A DNA stretch of 64,000 nt, from positions 186,001-250,000 of the forward strand of contig NZ_LXGN01000001.1 of NCBI RefSeq assembly GCF_009372255.1. Reading direction: 5' to 3'. Under the pieces are notes generated by a model that was given only the letters and a program-made list of their open reading frames with translations, did no database searches and was not told the origin of the DNA. The first letter of the stretch is position 1. Every line of letters starts with the position of its first letter. The position numbers and the translations under genes were made by a program. Below, one piece after another: positions 44,538 through 53,540 of the stretch. The stretch is from Acinetobacter guerrae. GTDB lineage: Bacteria > Pseudomonadota > Gammaproteobacteria > Pseudomonadales > Moraxellaceae.

Positions 44538-47300
44538 TTATTGCCAACCGTAGCGACGAATATAAATACGTTTTACCCACTGTGTTACGCACATGTAAGC
44601 CAACAAAATAAAAGGTAAATATAAAAAATAAGACAATGGTAAGGCCTGAAGCTTAAAATAATGTGCCAAAGGTCCCATCGGTAAAAATATTCCAATTGCA
44701 CTGATAAGAATGGTCATCACTACAAGTGGTGTGGCTGCGCAGCTTTGAATAAACGGTATCTTTCTGGTTCTGATCATATGCACAATCAAAGTTTGAGTGA
44801 GTAATCCAACCACAAACCATCCCGATTGAAACAAGCTTTGTTGGGCAGGTGTATTGGCATGGAATACAAACCACATTAAACAAAAGGTCAAGATGTCAAA
44901 AATGGAACTAATTGGACCAAAAACCACCATAAAACGCCCAACTTCTGAAGGTTGCCAACGTTGAGGTTTTTCAAGTTGCTCATCATCAACGTGATCAAAT
45001 GGAATGGCAATTTGAGATACGTCATAAAGTAAGTTTTGCACAAGTAAATGGATTGGCAGCATCGGTAAAAATGGAATAAAAGCACTTGCTACTAATACCG
45101 AAAAAACATTACCAAAATTTGAACTTGCCGTCATTTTGATATATTTCAGCATATTGGCAAATGTTCTACGTCCCTCGATCACTCCATTTTCTAAAACCAT
45201 CAAACTTTTTTCGAGCAGAATAAGATCTGCTGACTCTTTCGCAATATCGACAGCCGAATCGACTGAAATTCCAATATCAGCAGCACGAATGGCAGCGGCA
45301 TCATTAATACCATCGCCCAAAAAGCCAACCACATGACCATTGGCTTTGAGTTGTTCAACAATACGTTCTTTATGGATCGGGCTTAATTTTGCAAATATGG
45401 TGTAGTCTTCTACCGCCTGTTTTAACTCTGCATCAGAAAGGGTTTCAATCTTACCGCCCAATAGGACTTTATCATTGGGAATTCCAATTTCATGACAAAT
45501 TTTCTGAGTTACAAATTCATTATCCCCTGTTAGTACTTTTACAGTCACACCATGCGCATGGAGTTGCTTTACCGCAGGTTGTGCGGATTCTTTTGGCGGA
45601 TCTAAAAAGGTGATATAACCCGTTAAGATCAAGTCACTTTCATCATGTACGGAAAAGTTTTCCTGAGTCATCTTGAAATCACGATAAGCAACAGCCACTA
45701 CACGTAATCCTTCACGATTGTAGTTCTGTGTGATCTCTTCAATTTCATTGCATAATTCGGCTGTTAGCTCTTTAATTTCCCCCTTGATTTCGACATAGGA
45801 ACACACCTTAATGACTTCCTCAACCGCGCCTTTGGTGATCATGCGTACTTGTGATTGGGGCGTGCGAACTACAACAGACATGCGCCGACGTTCAAAATCA
45901 AATGGGACTTCATCGATTTTTTTGAAACGCAGTTTTTCAAACTTCATGTCCTGATCTACTGCTTCAAGCACAGCAACATCCAGCAGATTTTTCAAACCTG
46001 TTTGATAGTAACTATTCAAAAAAGCCTGCATGAGTACTGTATGAGATTTTCTGCCGTGTACATCGACATGATGAGATAAGAAAATCTTATCTTGCGTCAA
46101 GGTTCCAGTTTTATCAGTACACAATACATCCATTGCACCAAAGTTCTGAATTGCATCTAGCCGTTTTACAATCACTTTTTTTCGAGAAAGAAATACCGCA
46201 CCTTTTGCTAAGGTTGACGTCACAATCATCGGCAGCATTTCTGGTGTTAAACCAACAGCAACAGACAAAGCAAATAATACAGCTTCAGCCCAATCCCCTT
46301 TGGTAAAGCCATTAATAAACAATACAATCGGTGCCATAATCAGCATAAAGCGAATTAATAACCAACTGACTTTATTGACCCCCAATTGAAATGAAGTCAC
46401 GCTTCGATCAGTCGCAGTAACCCGATGCGCCAATGCACCAAAATAACTTTGAATCCCTGTATGAATTACCACAACTTTTGCTGTGCCAGATACAATATTG
46501 GTTCCCATAAATAGCAAATTATCCAGTTCCAGAGGCGTATGAATATCCTCATTTTTCTGAATTGCATATTTTTCAACAGGCATAGATTCACCCGTCATAG
46601 CAGCTTGCGAAACAAATAGATCTTTTGCTGAAAGAATACGACAATCTGCTGGAATCATATCTCCCGCAGAAAGCAAAATAATGTCACCAGGAACTAAATA
46701 CTGGATGGGCATTTCAAATTGAATATTTTTAAGCTGTTTGACATGCACCCCGTATCGTTGTTGTAAAAGTACTAAGTCCTGATAGCCCATCTCACGACGC
46801 AATACCATAGCAGTATTGGTCACCATTGCTTTCAAAGCATCAGCTGCTTTATTGGATTTTGACTCCTGCCAATAACGTAGGAAAGTCGAAAGCAAAACCA
46901 TAATACTAATAATGACTGTACCAGTAAGATCATCAGTTAAAAAAGCCACCAATGCCAAGATACTTAACAGCACATTAAATGGATTTCGATAGCAATACCA
47001 AAGGTGCTGCCACCATCTTAAAGGTTTTTCTTGAGCAACCTCATTTAAACCAAATTTGAGTTGTTGCTCATGTGCTTGGGCTTCTGTTAAGCCTTCTTCA
47101 TGGCTAGATAACTCATTGAGCAATGTTTGGTTTTCTAACTGTGAATACGTTTTTAATTGGACGGCTAAGGTTTGTCCAACTTCTCTGGCATAACTGGATT
47201 GATGTAACTCTTTAAAAGAATTATGTCTTGCAAAGAAACGTTTCAAATGAAAAGTTTCAAGAAAACGAGTAAAAAGCCGTTGCCATAGATCATATTTCAT
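44538..47300 (-). CDS. mgtA: Magnesium-translocating P-type ATPase MgtA
   Basis: This 920-residue P3B ATPase has the phosphorylated Asp396 in CTDKTGT and the actuator TGES motif (AAMTGESMPVEK). The GDGINDAAAIRAADIGISV hinge is also present. The membrane region includes the NPFNVLLSILA helix typical of the MgtA/MgtB group. It imports Mg2+ under limitation. Length fits MgtA (about 900). The start has AAGGAG seven bases upstream, within the 12-bp palindrome AGGAGATCTCCT. The upstream leader is too short (112 bases) to hold a PhoP-type Mg2+ riboswitch. Confidence 0.93.
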   Translation of the reverse strand: MKYDLWQRLFTRFLETFHLKRFFARHNSFKELHQSSYAREVGQTLAVQLKTYSQLENQTLLNELSSHEEGLTEAQAHEQQLKFGLNEVAQEKPLRWWQHLWYCYRNPFNVLLSILALVAFLTDDLTGTVIISIMVLLSTFLRYWQESKSNKAADALKAMVTNTAMVLRREMGYQDLVLLQQRYGVHVKQLKNIQFEMPIQYLVPGDIILLSAGDMIPADCRILSAKDLFVSQAAMTGESMPVEKYAIQKNEDIHTPLELDNLLFMGTNIVSGTAKVVVIHTGIQSYFGALAHRVTATDRSVTSFQLGVNKVSWLLIRFMLIMAPIVLFINGFTKGDWAEAVLFALSVAVGLTPEMLPMIVTSTLAKGAVFLSRKKVIVKRLDAIQNFGAMDVLCTDKTGTLTQDKIFLSHHVDVHGRKSHTVLMQAFLNSYYQTGLKNLLDVAVLEAVDQDMKFEKLRFKKIDEVPFDFERRRMSVVVRTPQSQVRMITKGAVEEVIKVCSYVEIKGEIKELTAELCNEIEEITQNYNREGLRVVAVAYRDFKMTQENFSVHDESDLILTGYITFLDPPKESAQPAVKQLHAHGVTVKVLTGDNEFVTQKICHEIGIPNDKVLLGGKIETLSDAELKQAVEDYTIFAKLSPIHKERIVEQLKANGHVVGFLGDGINDAAAIRAADIGISVDSAVDIAKESADLILLEKSLMVLENGVIEGRRTFANMLKYIKMTASSNFGNVFSVLVASAFIPFLPMLPIHLLVQNLLYDVSQIAIPFDHVDDEQLEKPQRWQPSEVGRFMVVFGPISSIFDILTFCLMWFVFHANTPAQQSLFQSGWFVVGLLTQTLIVHMIRTRKIPFIQSCAATPLVVMTILISAIGIFLPMGPLAHYFKLQALPLSYFLYLPFILLAYMCVTQWVKRIYIRRYGWQ

Positions 47301-47412
47301 GAGGAGATCTCCTTTTTTCAGGCATACGAAGTCCGTACCTTATTTGGATAAATAAAGCGTGTTTAAAAAAAATGTTTTAGAAAATAAGCGTATTAATCTT
47401 TAAACGATAAGA

Positions 47413-48108
47413 TTAGGGCGTAAAACTTAAACCAAAGCCAAACCATCGCTCTCGAAAGGTATCGAGACGCTGCCCCACAGAAGCTTCAAATGTTAAAATA
47501 TTTGGAATAAGAGAATAATGAAGAGCACTTTGTACAAATGGTGCGTGTCGATCTTGATTATAGCTTTCAAGACTTATGTCAGTTCGTGGACTTAGCACAA
47601 GATTAGAGGCAACACTCCAACGCAGTAAATGTACCTGTTCTGATGCATACTGATAACCAACGTTACTATACAAATGAAAATTATTATTAAGAAAATCTAA
47701 ACCAAAAGGAATATTTAAAAACCATTCAATATTATCTTTTTGATTAATTTCACTCTGTTGCCCAGACAATTTTAGACTTGCCGCCACTCCCCACCCATTC
47801 ATGGGTCTAATCACGCTTTTAAGCTGCGCCGACCAATGCCCCTCATTTGAATTGAGAAAGTCACTATAACCTAATGAAGTTTCAATACCTTCAATTAACT
47901 GACATGCAGTATTGAATTGATATGTCGTCTCGGCATGAGAAGGAGCAATAATAGCGGATTCTAACTGACAGTGTTTTGCAGGAACAATCTCAGTATCATC
48001 TGTATTCAGTAGTGGATCGGCTTTTGTATATTGAGACAATACTAGACAAATCCAAATGCAAACACATTGAATACTATAAATTTTTAAAATTGAAGCATGT
48101 AACCACAT
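47413..48108 (-). CDS. Secreted beta-rich envelope protein, family unknown
   Basis: This 231-residue protein has an N-terminal hydrophobic segment (about 10-27, IQCVCIWICLVLS) and a likely signal cleavage before DPLLNT. The rest alternates polar and aromatic residues in beta strands (YQYASEQVHLLRW, FHLYSNVGYQY, LTFEASVGQRL) and ends RWFGFGLSFTP, much like an outer-membrane barrel end. I do not recognise the family. It lies on the same strand as mgtA, 112 bases upstream. The start has GGGAG eight bases before it. Confidence 0.65.
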   Translation of the reverse strand: MWLHASILKIYSIQCVCIWICLVLSQYTKADPLLNTDDTEIVPAKHCQLESAIIAPSHAETTYQFNTACQLIEGIETSLGYSDFLNSNEGHWSAQLKSVIRPMNGWGVAASLKLSGQQSEINQKDNIEWFLNIPFGLDFLNNNFHLYSNVGYQYASEQVHLLRWSVASNLVLSPRTDISLESYNQDRHAPFVQSALHYSLIPNILTFEASVGQRLDTFRERWFGFGLSFTP

Positions 48109-48414
48109 TGGCTTCTCCCAATTATTAAGGGAGTCTAAGCAGGCAGCATTACACCTAGATGAAATATCCAGTGTATGTAATATCGATATGGGTAGAAATG
48201 TTATGACAAACTATCTCGTTGCAAGATAGCCGCCCTAAGTGACTGGTCTTGCTCAGATGATCGTTTGCGTAACAGCTTTACTGCATAACCTCGAACAACT
48301 TCCCACTTAGGGTCTCCTTTTACTAAATTTGGCTGTATTATATTGGGCTTTTCTTAATTTACAAGTTTTTTTAAACAAACATTTTGCAAATGAACAATAT
48401 CGACCCGTAAATCT
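48109..48414. other. 306-base intergenic region with a coding-like remnant and inverted repeat
   Basis: The gap upstream of the 47413 gene holds no normal gene. Minus-strand bases 48353-48201 form a 50-codon open frame that ends in a TAA but has no ATG, GTG or TTG start near its 5' end; the peptide includes KGDPKWEVVRGYAVKLLRK. Within it, a 9-bp inverted repeat (CCCTAAGTG at 48233-48241 and its complement at 48304-48312) encloses 62 bases. It could be a gene remnant, a small protein with a rare start, or a structured RNA. Confidence 0.4.
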
Positions 48415-48858
48415 TTAAAGTTCGCGCACGACCACTGTCTTTGCCATTTTATCGTGCCAACCCTGTTTTTTAGAATCAAATGCAATCCAGATAAAACCCA
48501 GCATAAATACTAAAGTGGATGGGATATAACCAACATAACGAATAATTGATTGACCTAAAGTCAGCTTATTACCTGTTTTTTCATCCAGAACCTTTAAACG
48601 CATCAGACGCTTGCCCGGTGTGCCGCCCAAATAAATCCAAAATAAAATAGTATATAAAAACGGAAAAATATAATTCACTAAAATATCAAACCACAAAGAC
48701 GCGTTTTGATCACTCAAACCTGTCGAAAAAACCAGATCATAATTACCCTGATAAAAAATCCAAGCAGAAGGAATAATCGCCAGTAACATAATCAGGCTAT
48801 CAATAATTGACGCACCACACCGCACCCAAAAGCCTGCGTATTCATATTTATAAGACAT
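48415..48858 (-). CDS. RDD family membrane protein
   Basis: This 147-residue protein has three hydrophobic helices and the RDD pattern. The eponymous Arg lies near FWVRCGASIIDSLIML (about residues 12), and the PGKRLMRLKVLD motif at about 80-91 follows the middle helix. The final KKQGWHDKMAKTVVV is typical of the family end. RDD proteins sit in the inner membrane; some are linked to ion transport or osmoprotection, but most are uncharacterised. It has a strong GAGAGGA Shine-Dalgarno and stands alone. Confidence 0.85.
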   Translation of the reverse strand: MSYKYEYAGFWVRCGASIIDSLIMLLAIIPSAWIFYQGNYDLVFSTGLSDQNASLWFDILVNYIFPFLYTILFWIYLGGTPGKRLMRLKVLDEKTGNKLTLGQSIIRYVGYIPSTLVFMLGFIWIAFDSKKQGWHDKMAKTVVVREL

Positions 48859-49137
48859 ATTTTCCTCTCATTGTTGTTATCAGGATATCTGTTGTATTTC
48901 AACTTTTACAGTAATGCCATCCTAATAGAAAAAAGTGAAAGACGAAATACGCACGACATTCATGATGCATATTTATTATGCAATCAGAACACGTCGTTTA
49001 AAATGATTAAGTGCTGATACATGATGTTATTCCAGTTTATACAAATAATAATAATTTTTAGAGACAAAAGCATTGAATACTATGTTAGCCTAAAATTATA
49101 AAAGATTTTTAGAAACAATAAATTAAGAGGAAATATT

Positions 49138-49581
49138 ATGACTTATCAACGCATTTTGGTTCCAGTCGATGACTCACCTATTTCAGATGCAGCAGTGAAA
49201 CATGCGATTGATGTTGCTAAAGCATTTAATAGCAGTGTAACGGTAATGAGTGTAGTTGCAGTTGATCCTTTTGTCGGTGTCGATTTTTATAAGGTTGCAC
49301 CTGCTGTAACTGAACATTTGTTTGAAGCTGAAACAAATGCAGAAACGCATTTACAAAAAATAAGTGATATTTTTAGCTCAAATGGAATTGAAACAAACAC
49401 GAAAATTATTAGAGAAGAACCTACAGCGACAGGAATTTTAAACATTGCGGATGAAGTTAATGCGGACTTAATTATTATGGGTTCTCATGGTCGTTCAGGT
49501 TTAAAAAAATTAGTGTTGGGTAGTGTTGCACAAAAAGTGCTTGCTGAAAGTCCCGTACCTGTTTTGATCGTCAAAGCTTAA
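49138..49581 (+). CDS. Universal stress protein (UspA-like)
   Basis: This 147-residue single-domain Usp has the start YQRILVPVDDS and the ATP-binding signature G-x2-G-x9-G-S/T as MGSHGRSGLKKLVLGS near residues 114-129. The C-terminal strand is VPVLIVK. Usp proteins with this loop bind ATP and aid survival under stress. AGAGGA lies seven bases before the start. It is monocistronic with a terminator immediately downstream. Confidence 0.9.
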   Translation: MTYQRILVPVDDSPISDAAVKHAIDVAKAFNSSVTVMSVVAVDPFVGVDFYKVAPAVTEHLFEAETNAETHLQKISDIFSSNGIETNTKIIREEPTATGILNIADEVNADLIIMGSHGRSGLKKLVLGSVAQKVLAESPVPVLIVKA

Positions 49582-49586
49582 AATAC

Positions 49587-49610
49587 AAAAACCGCCTCGG
49601 CGGTTTTTTT
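49587..49610 (+). terminator. Rho-independent terminator after the usp gene
   Basis: The stem ACCGC / GCGGT with a short CTCG loop is flanked by A4 and a T7 run. Confidence 0.88.
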
Positions 49611-49613
49611 GTT

Positions 49614-49973
49614 CTAAACATTTTCGTCTTGAAAATATTTAAGCCAAAATGCTTCACGACATTCAGAATTAAACTGAATCCGTTTCGGCGTTATATTGCC
49701 AGATTGATTTTGATGAGTTACGACCTCATAGCTAATCCAATGTTCACGGCAAGCTTCGATTTCAATAGGTACTGCATCATGTTCTTCAATTTTTCGAATC
49801 ATCGTGCCATTTTCAAACTGAAAAAGAGACATTTTTCCGATCACTTGAACATCACCATCAAACCACTCTTTTATTTTTTCTTCCTTATCAATAATTTGAT
49901 ATTCAGAAGGTTGCTCAGGATAAAGAATACTTTGAATGTATTTTGAAAGATGGGACATAACACACGCAATCAT
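49614..49973 (-). CDS. Small hypothetical protein
   Basis: This 119-residue cytoplasmic protein has no recognisable family. It has an aromatic- and charge-rich C-terminal half (REHWISYEVVTHQNQ, REAFWLKYFQDE) and no membrane segment. The frame is supported by its length and normal composition. Two in-frame ATGs exist (49973 and 49958) and neither has a Shine-Dalgarno; the second gives MSHLSKYIQ. It is a single gene between usp and the pepN region. Confidence 0.6.
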   Translation of the reverse strand: MIACVMSHLSKYIQSILYPEQPSEYQIIDKEEKIKEWFDGDVQVIGKMSLFQFENGTMIRKIEEHDAVPIEIEACREHWISYEVVTHQNQSGNITPKRIQFNSECREAFWLKYFQDENV

Positions 49974-50111
49974 GCATAAGTTGCTATCATCATACCACTA
50001 AAGTATAGAAATGATGCCCGTATAAATGAGCCTATGTGTAAAAAGCAATCAAAAAAAGACTAGAAATATTCAGCAGTGATTGAATAATTTTCAGTTTCAA
50101 GCAAATTAACG

Positions 50112-50151
50112 ATTTGCTGCATAATCCTAATTGGTGAATTATGCAGCAGAT
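50112..50151 (-). terminator. Hairpin terminator after pepN
   Basis: A 14-bp stem with one G-U pair (ATTTGCTGCATAAT with its complement) closes a 12-nt loop, 8 bases beyond the pepN stop. The T content downstream on the minus strand is low, so efficiency is uncertain. Confidence 0.5.
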
Positions 50152-50159
50152 TATTTCAA

Positions 50160-52766
50160 TTAAACACTTAAAATACTATTTAATGTTTCAGTCACATTTT
50201 TAGATTTCACACGAGTTTGCAAAGCTTTTAAGGCTTTTTGTACATTGCTACGTTGAGGCTCAGCTAAAGTGTACCAACGTGACAAAACCTGCAAAAGACG
50301 CGAACCTAAGATTGGATTCTTCCCATCAAAGTATTCTGCTAGCCCAATATAATGCTCCACACCAAAACTCCATGCATTGACAGGATTATTACTTAAACCG
50401 CCACTGACTGCACGTACTCGATTTGGTGTTCCCAAGTCATAATCTGGATGCTGAGTTAAGCTTTGAATCGTTTCAGCCGTTGCATTTGGATTGGCTGCCT
50501 GCACCATAAACCATTGATCCAATGACAAAGCTTCATCTTTATAACGCGCATAGAAATCATCTAATGCTTGCTGAGCTTGAGGTGCATCATTCCAAACCAA
50601 TATGCGTAAAGCGCCTAAACGTTCCGACATGTTACCTGTTTGACTATATTGCTGATAAGCCAATTCAAACACACTGTCATCTCCCTGACGTGCCATCATA
50701 GCCAGCATGATATTTTTTAAAGCACGCTCGCCCATCGCTTGGGAAAAGTCATTTTGCAAAGATGGATCAAGCGACAAATAGGTTTCTTTCCAGAAAGAAC
50801 CCAATTCACGAGCCAATGTTTCCAACACTGAATTACGTTTTTCATGAACCCCTTCTGGCTCATAATCAGCATCAATACGACTACCCAAATAACCTTCAGT
50901 TGGCACATCAAATAAACGAGATGCCAATAGTGGATCTTTGCTGACCAAATCGGGCAAGGTATTTTTAATTGCCTGAATATAAGGATCAACCTGATGATCT
51001 TTAAGCAAGATTCGCTCAAGTAAAGTCTGCGATGCCTGCCATTGGTTAAATCCATTGGTTTCATGCTGAATCAGAAACGCGAGTTCGTCATCATTATAGT
51101 CAAACTCCAGATTTACCGGTGCTGAAAAATTCCGCAACAACGACACCACAGGCTGCTCAGTCACCTGCGTAAATTCAATTGTGGCAGTCTCTTGGTCAAA
51201 GAGATATACCCCATCTTGAACACCATCGACAAATAAATCAGGACAATGAAGCGTATATTGCTCACCTGTTTTGGCATTAAATAGCGCCAACGCGACAGGA
51301 ATGGGAACTGCTTTTAAATTTGGATATTTCGGATGCGTCTTTAAGCTTTGTTTGAAGCTCAATCTATAGGTCTGTTTTTGTGCATCAAATTGACCATTAA
51401 TTTCAAGCTTAGGCGTACCAGGTTGGTTATACCAGATTAAAAATTCGGATAAATCTATGCCTGAACCTGCCGAAAGTGCATCAACCCAGTCTTCTACAGT
51501 GACTGCTTGACCATCGTAACGGCGGAAATATTCATCTGTCCCTTTGCGGAATTTTTCTTTTCCAAGCAAAGTTGACATCATACGGTTAATTTCTGCACCT
51601 TTTTCATATACGGTAGCGGTATAGAAATTATTGATTTCAACAAAATGGTCTGGTCTTGGTGGATGTGATAATGGACCTGCATCTTCAGGAAATTGATGTG
51701 CTTTAAGCACTGCAACATCGTCGATGCGTTGTACCGCAGCCGATTGTAAATCTTCTGAAAAAGACTGATCACGAAATACAGTTAAGCCTTCTTTTAAACA
51801 TAATTGGAACCAATCACGACAAGTAATTCGATTTCCTGTCCAGTTATGAAAATACTCATGAGCAATAACCGATTGCACGCGCATAATTGCTGCATCGGTG
51901 GTGTATTCTTCATCAGCAAGGACACAAGAGGTATTAAAGATATTTAAACCTTTATTTTCCATTGCACCCATATTGAACTGACTTACGGCGACGATCATGT
52001 AATTATCAAGATCATATGCACGACCATAATGCTCTTCATCCCAACGCATCGAATGTTTTAAGGCTTGCATTGCAATGTGGCATTTTGGAATGTCTTTTTC
52101 TATTGCGTAGATTTCCAGTGCAACATCACGCCCTTCAGAAGTAGTGTAATGATCTTTTAATACCGCCAAATCACCAATCACACAGGCAAATAAATAGCTA
52201 GGTTTCTTGGTTGGATCTTGCCAAATTGCAAAATGACGGTTCTCACCCACTTCACCAGTTTCGAGCAAATTGCCATTCGCTAACAATACTGGATATTTTT
52301 TATCGGCTTCAACACGTGTGATAAATTCAGACAATACATCGGGGCGATCTGGATAAAAAGTAATTTTACGGAACCCTTCTGGTTCATTCTGGGTGACAAA
52401 CAAGTCGCCTGCTTTATATAAACCTTCAAGTTGTGTATTGCTTTCAGGATGAATAATAACTTGCGTATTTAATATCACATCATCAGGTGCACTGCGAATG
52501 ACAAGTTGTTCGGAATCAAGTTGATACTGATCGGCTTGTAAACTTTGTCCATTCAATACAACCGATTTCAACTCAAGATCACGACCAAGTAATATCAAAT
52601 CTCCTGCGGTTTGGCGTTTCATCACCAATGTTGCATCAACCTGAGTGTGATCATCATAAACCTGAATATTGAGGTTAACTGACTCCACTAAAAATGAAGG
52701 TTTTTGATAATCTTTAAGATAAACAGTTTGATCTGCCTGAACGTGTGGATTCGCCGCAATATTCAT
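50160..52766 (-). CDS. pepN: Aminopeptidase N
   Basis: This 868-residue M1 zinc metallopeptidase removes N-terminal residues in the cytoplasm. The substrate-binding GAMEN box lies near residue 266. The zinc motif HEYFH spans 303-307, and the third ligand is Glu326 in LKEGLTVF, with conserved ITCRDWFQ between. The Ig-like and helical C-terminal domains account for the remaining length; E. coli PepN is 870. AGGAA precedes the start. It appears to be monocistronic. Confidence 0.96.
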   Translation of the reverse strand: MNIAANPHVQADQTVYLKDYQKPSFLVESVNLNIQVYDDHTQVDATLVMKRQTAGDLILLGRDLELKSVVLNGQSLQADQYQLDSEQLVIRSAPDDVILNTQVIIHPESNTQLEGLYKAGDLFVTQNEPEGFRKITFYPDRPDVLSEFITRVEADKKYPVLLANGNLLETGEVGENRHFAIWQDPTKKPSYLFACVIGDLAVLKDHYTTSEGRDVALEIYAIEKDIPKCHIAMQALKHSMRWDEEHYGRAYDLDNYMIVAVSQFNMGAMENKGLNIFNTSCVLADEEYTTDAAIMRVQSVIAHEYFHNWTGNRITCRDWFQLCLKEGLTVFRDQSFSEDLQSAAVQRIDDVAVLKAHQFPEDAGPLSHPPRPDHFVEINNFYTATVYEKGAEINRMMSTLLGKEKFRKGTDEYFRRYDGQAVTVEDWVDALSAGSGIDLSEFLIWYNQPGTPKLEINGQFDAQKQTYRLSFKQSLKTHPKYPNLKAVPIPVALALFNAKTGEQYTLHCPDLFVDGVQDGVYLFDQETATIEFTQVTEQPVVSLLRNFSAPVNLEFDYNDDELAFLIQHETNGFNQWQASQTLLERILLKDHQVDPYIQAIKNTLPDLVSKDPLLASRLFDVPTEGYLGSRIDADYEPEGVHEKRNSVLETLARELGSFWKETYLSLDPSLQNDFSQAMGERALKNIMLAMMARQGDDSVFELAYQQYSQTGNMSERLGALRILVWNDAPQAQQALDDFYARYKDEALSLDQWFMVQAANPNATAETIQSLTQHPDYDLGTPNRVRAVSGGLSNNPVNAWSFGVEHYIGLAEYFDGKNPILGSRLLQVLSRWYTLAEPQRSNVQKALKALQTRVKSKNVTETLNSILSV

Positions 52767-53135
52767 ATATTTTCCTATAGTGCCACTTCACGCATGGCAT
52801 CAGTATTTATTGTGTATGAACCTGATCATACGCCAACTTGCCGAAAGTGTCTGCGTTGTTTCGATTTAAAATTAAGATGGGTGTGATCAATTTAATTTCA
52901 ATTGTGAAAAGATTTCAAATGTTCAAAAAGTAATTTTTTACCCTTTTTTCTCTGCAAAAAGTTACATGTTTAATTCCCAAAATGTACATTTTTTAGCATT
53001 GATTACTTCAATTTACTTTTTTTCTAAACTCATTACATTTTGTGCACGCTTTTTGCTTAGTCTTAAATGACATAGTCAGTCAATATAATGATCACAACCA
53101 GTCAATAGACAGAAAATAGCCGAGAGGTGAATAAG
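52767..53135. promoter_or_regulatory. 369-base divergent intergenic region
   Basis: This AT-rich region separates divergent pepN and the small gene at 53136. It holds poly-T/A stretches at about 52930-53040 and a -10-like TATAAT at 53084-53089 for the rightward gene, but I cannot assign a matching -35. No coding frame with a start was accepted. Confidence 0.4.
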
Positions 53136-53393
53136 ATGGAATTAACACAACATTTGCACCGTGCAGAAAACATCAAAGCCATTCATGATTTACATGAAGC
53201 AGGTGTTTGTCATAACGTTATTGCTGTTTTTATGACAGCAGAAGGTATTACACTTGACGCACAGGATGTGACTAGCATTGTGAACACCTATGATGCATTA
53301 GGTAAAGAAAAAGCACCAAGCAAAAAAGTCAAAGCACTCATCGCTGCCAAGAAATTGGGACAGCATGATGAATCACTCCCTTGCCCTGTTTAA
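53136..53393 (+). CDS. Small basic protein of unknown function
   Basis: This 85-residue protein begins MELTQHLHRAENIKAIHDLHEAG. It is mostly helical, and its last third is lysine-rich (KKVKALIAAKKLG) before a CPV end. No family is recognised. The ATG at 53136 follows GAGAGGTG at good spacing; a GTG three codons upstream is the alternative. It has a terminator directly after it, so it is a genuine monocistronic small gene. Confidence 0.7.
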   Translation: MELTQHLHRAENIKAIHDLHEAGVCHNVIAVFMTAEGITLDAQDVTSIVNTYDALGKEKAPSKKVKALIAAKKLGQHDESLPCPV

Positions 53394-53416
53394 ATAAAGC
53401 AATTTTTTAGATCAAG

Positions 53417-53449
53417 AAAGCCTAAACTTTACAGAGTTTGGGCTTTTTT
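53417..53449 (+). terminator. Rho-independent terminator after the small gene
   Basis: AAGCCTAAACT and AGTTTGGGCTT pair with one G-U, have a 6-nt loop, and are followed by a T run. Confidence 0.8.
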
Positions 53450-53540
53450 ACTTTGATGGAGTTTCAATTATTCCAGTTTCCCCTGACCATTCGACTCAGA
53501 GCAAGCTATAATCTTCTTTTTACTCACGTATAATTTTCGC

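Noticed and set aside
47289..47300. AGGAGATCTCCT palindrome at the mgtA ribosome-binding site as an RNA switch
   Set aside because: A palindrome without a loop cannot form a useful hairpin in a single RNA, so I treat it as chance overlap with the Shine-Dalgarno.
47301..47412. Possible Mg2+ riboswitch before mgtA
   Set aside because: The leader is only 112 bases, and I see neither an M-box core nor an mgtA-type proline-rich leader peptide. The neighbouring 48.2 kb hairpin is on the far side of another gene.
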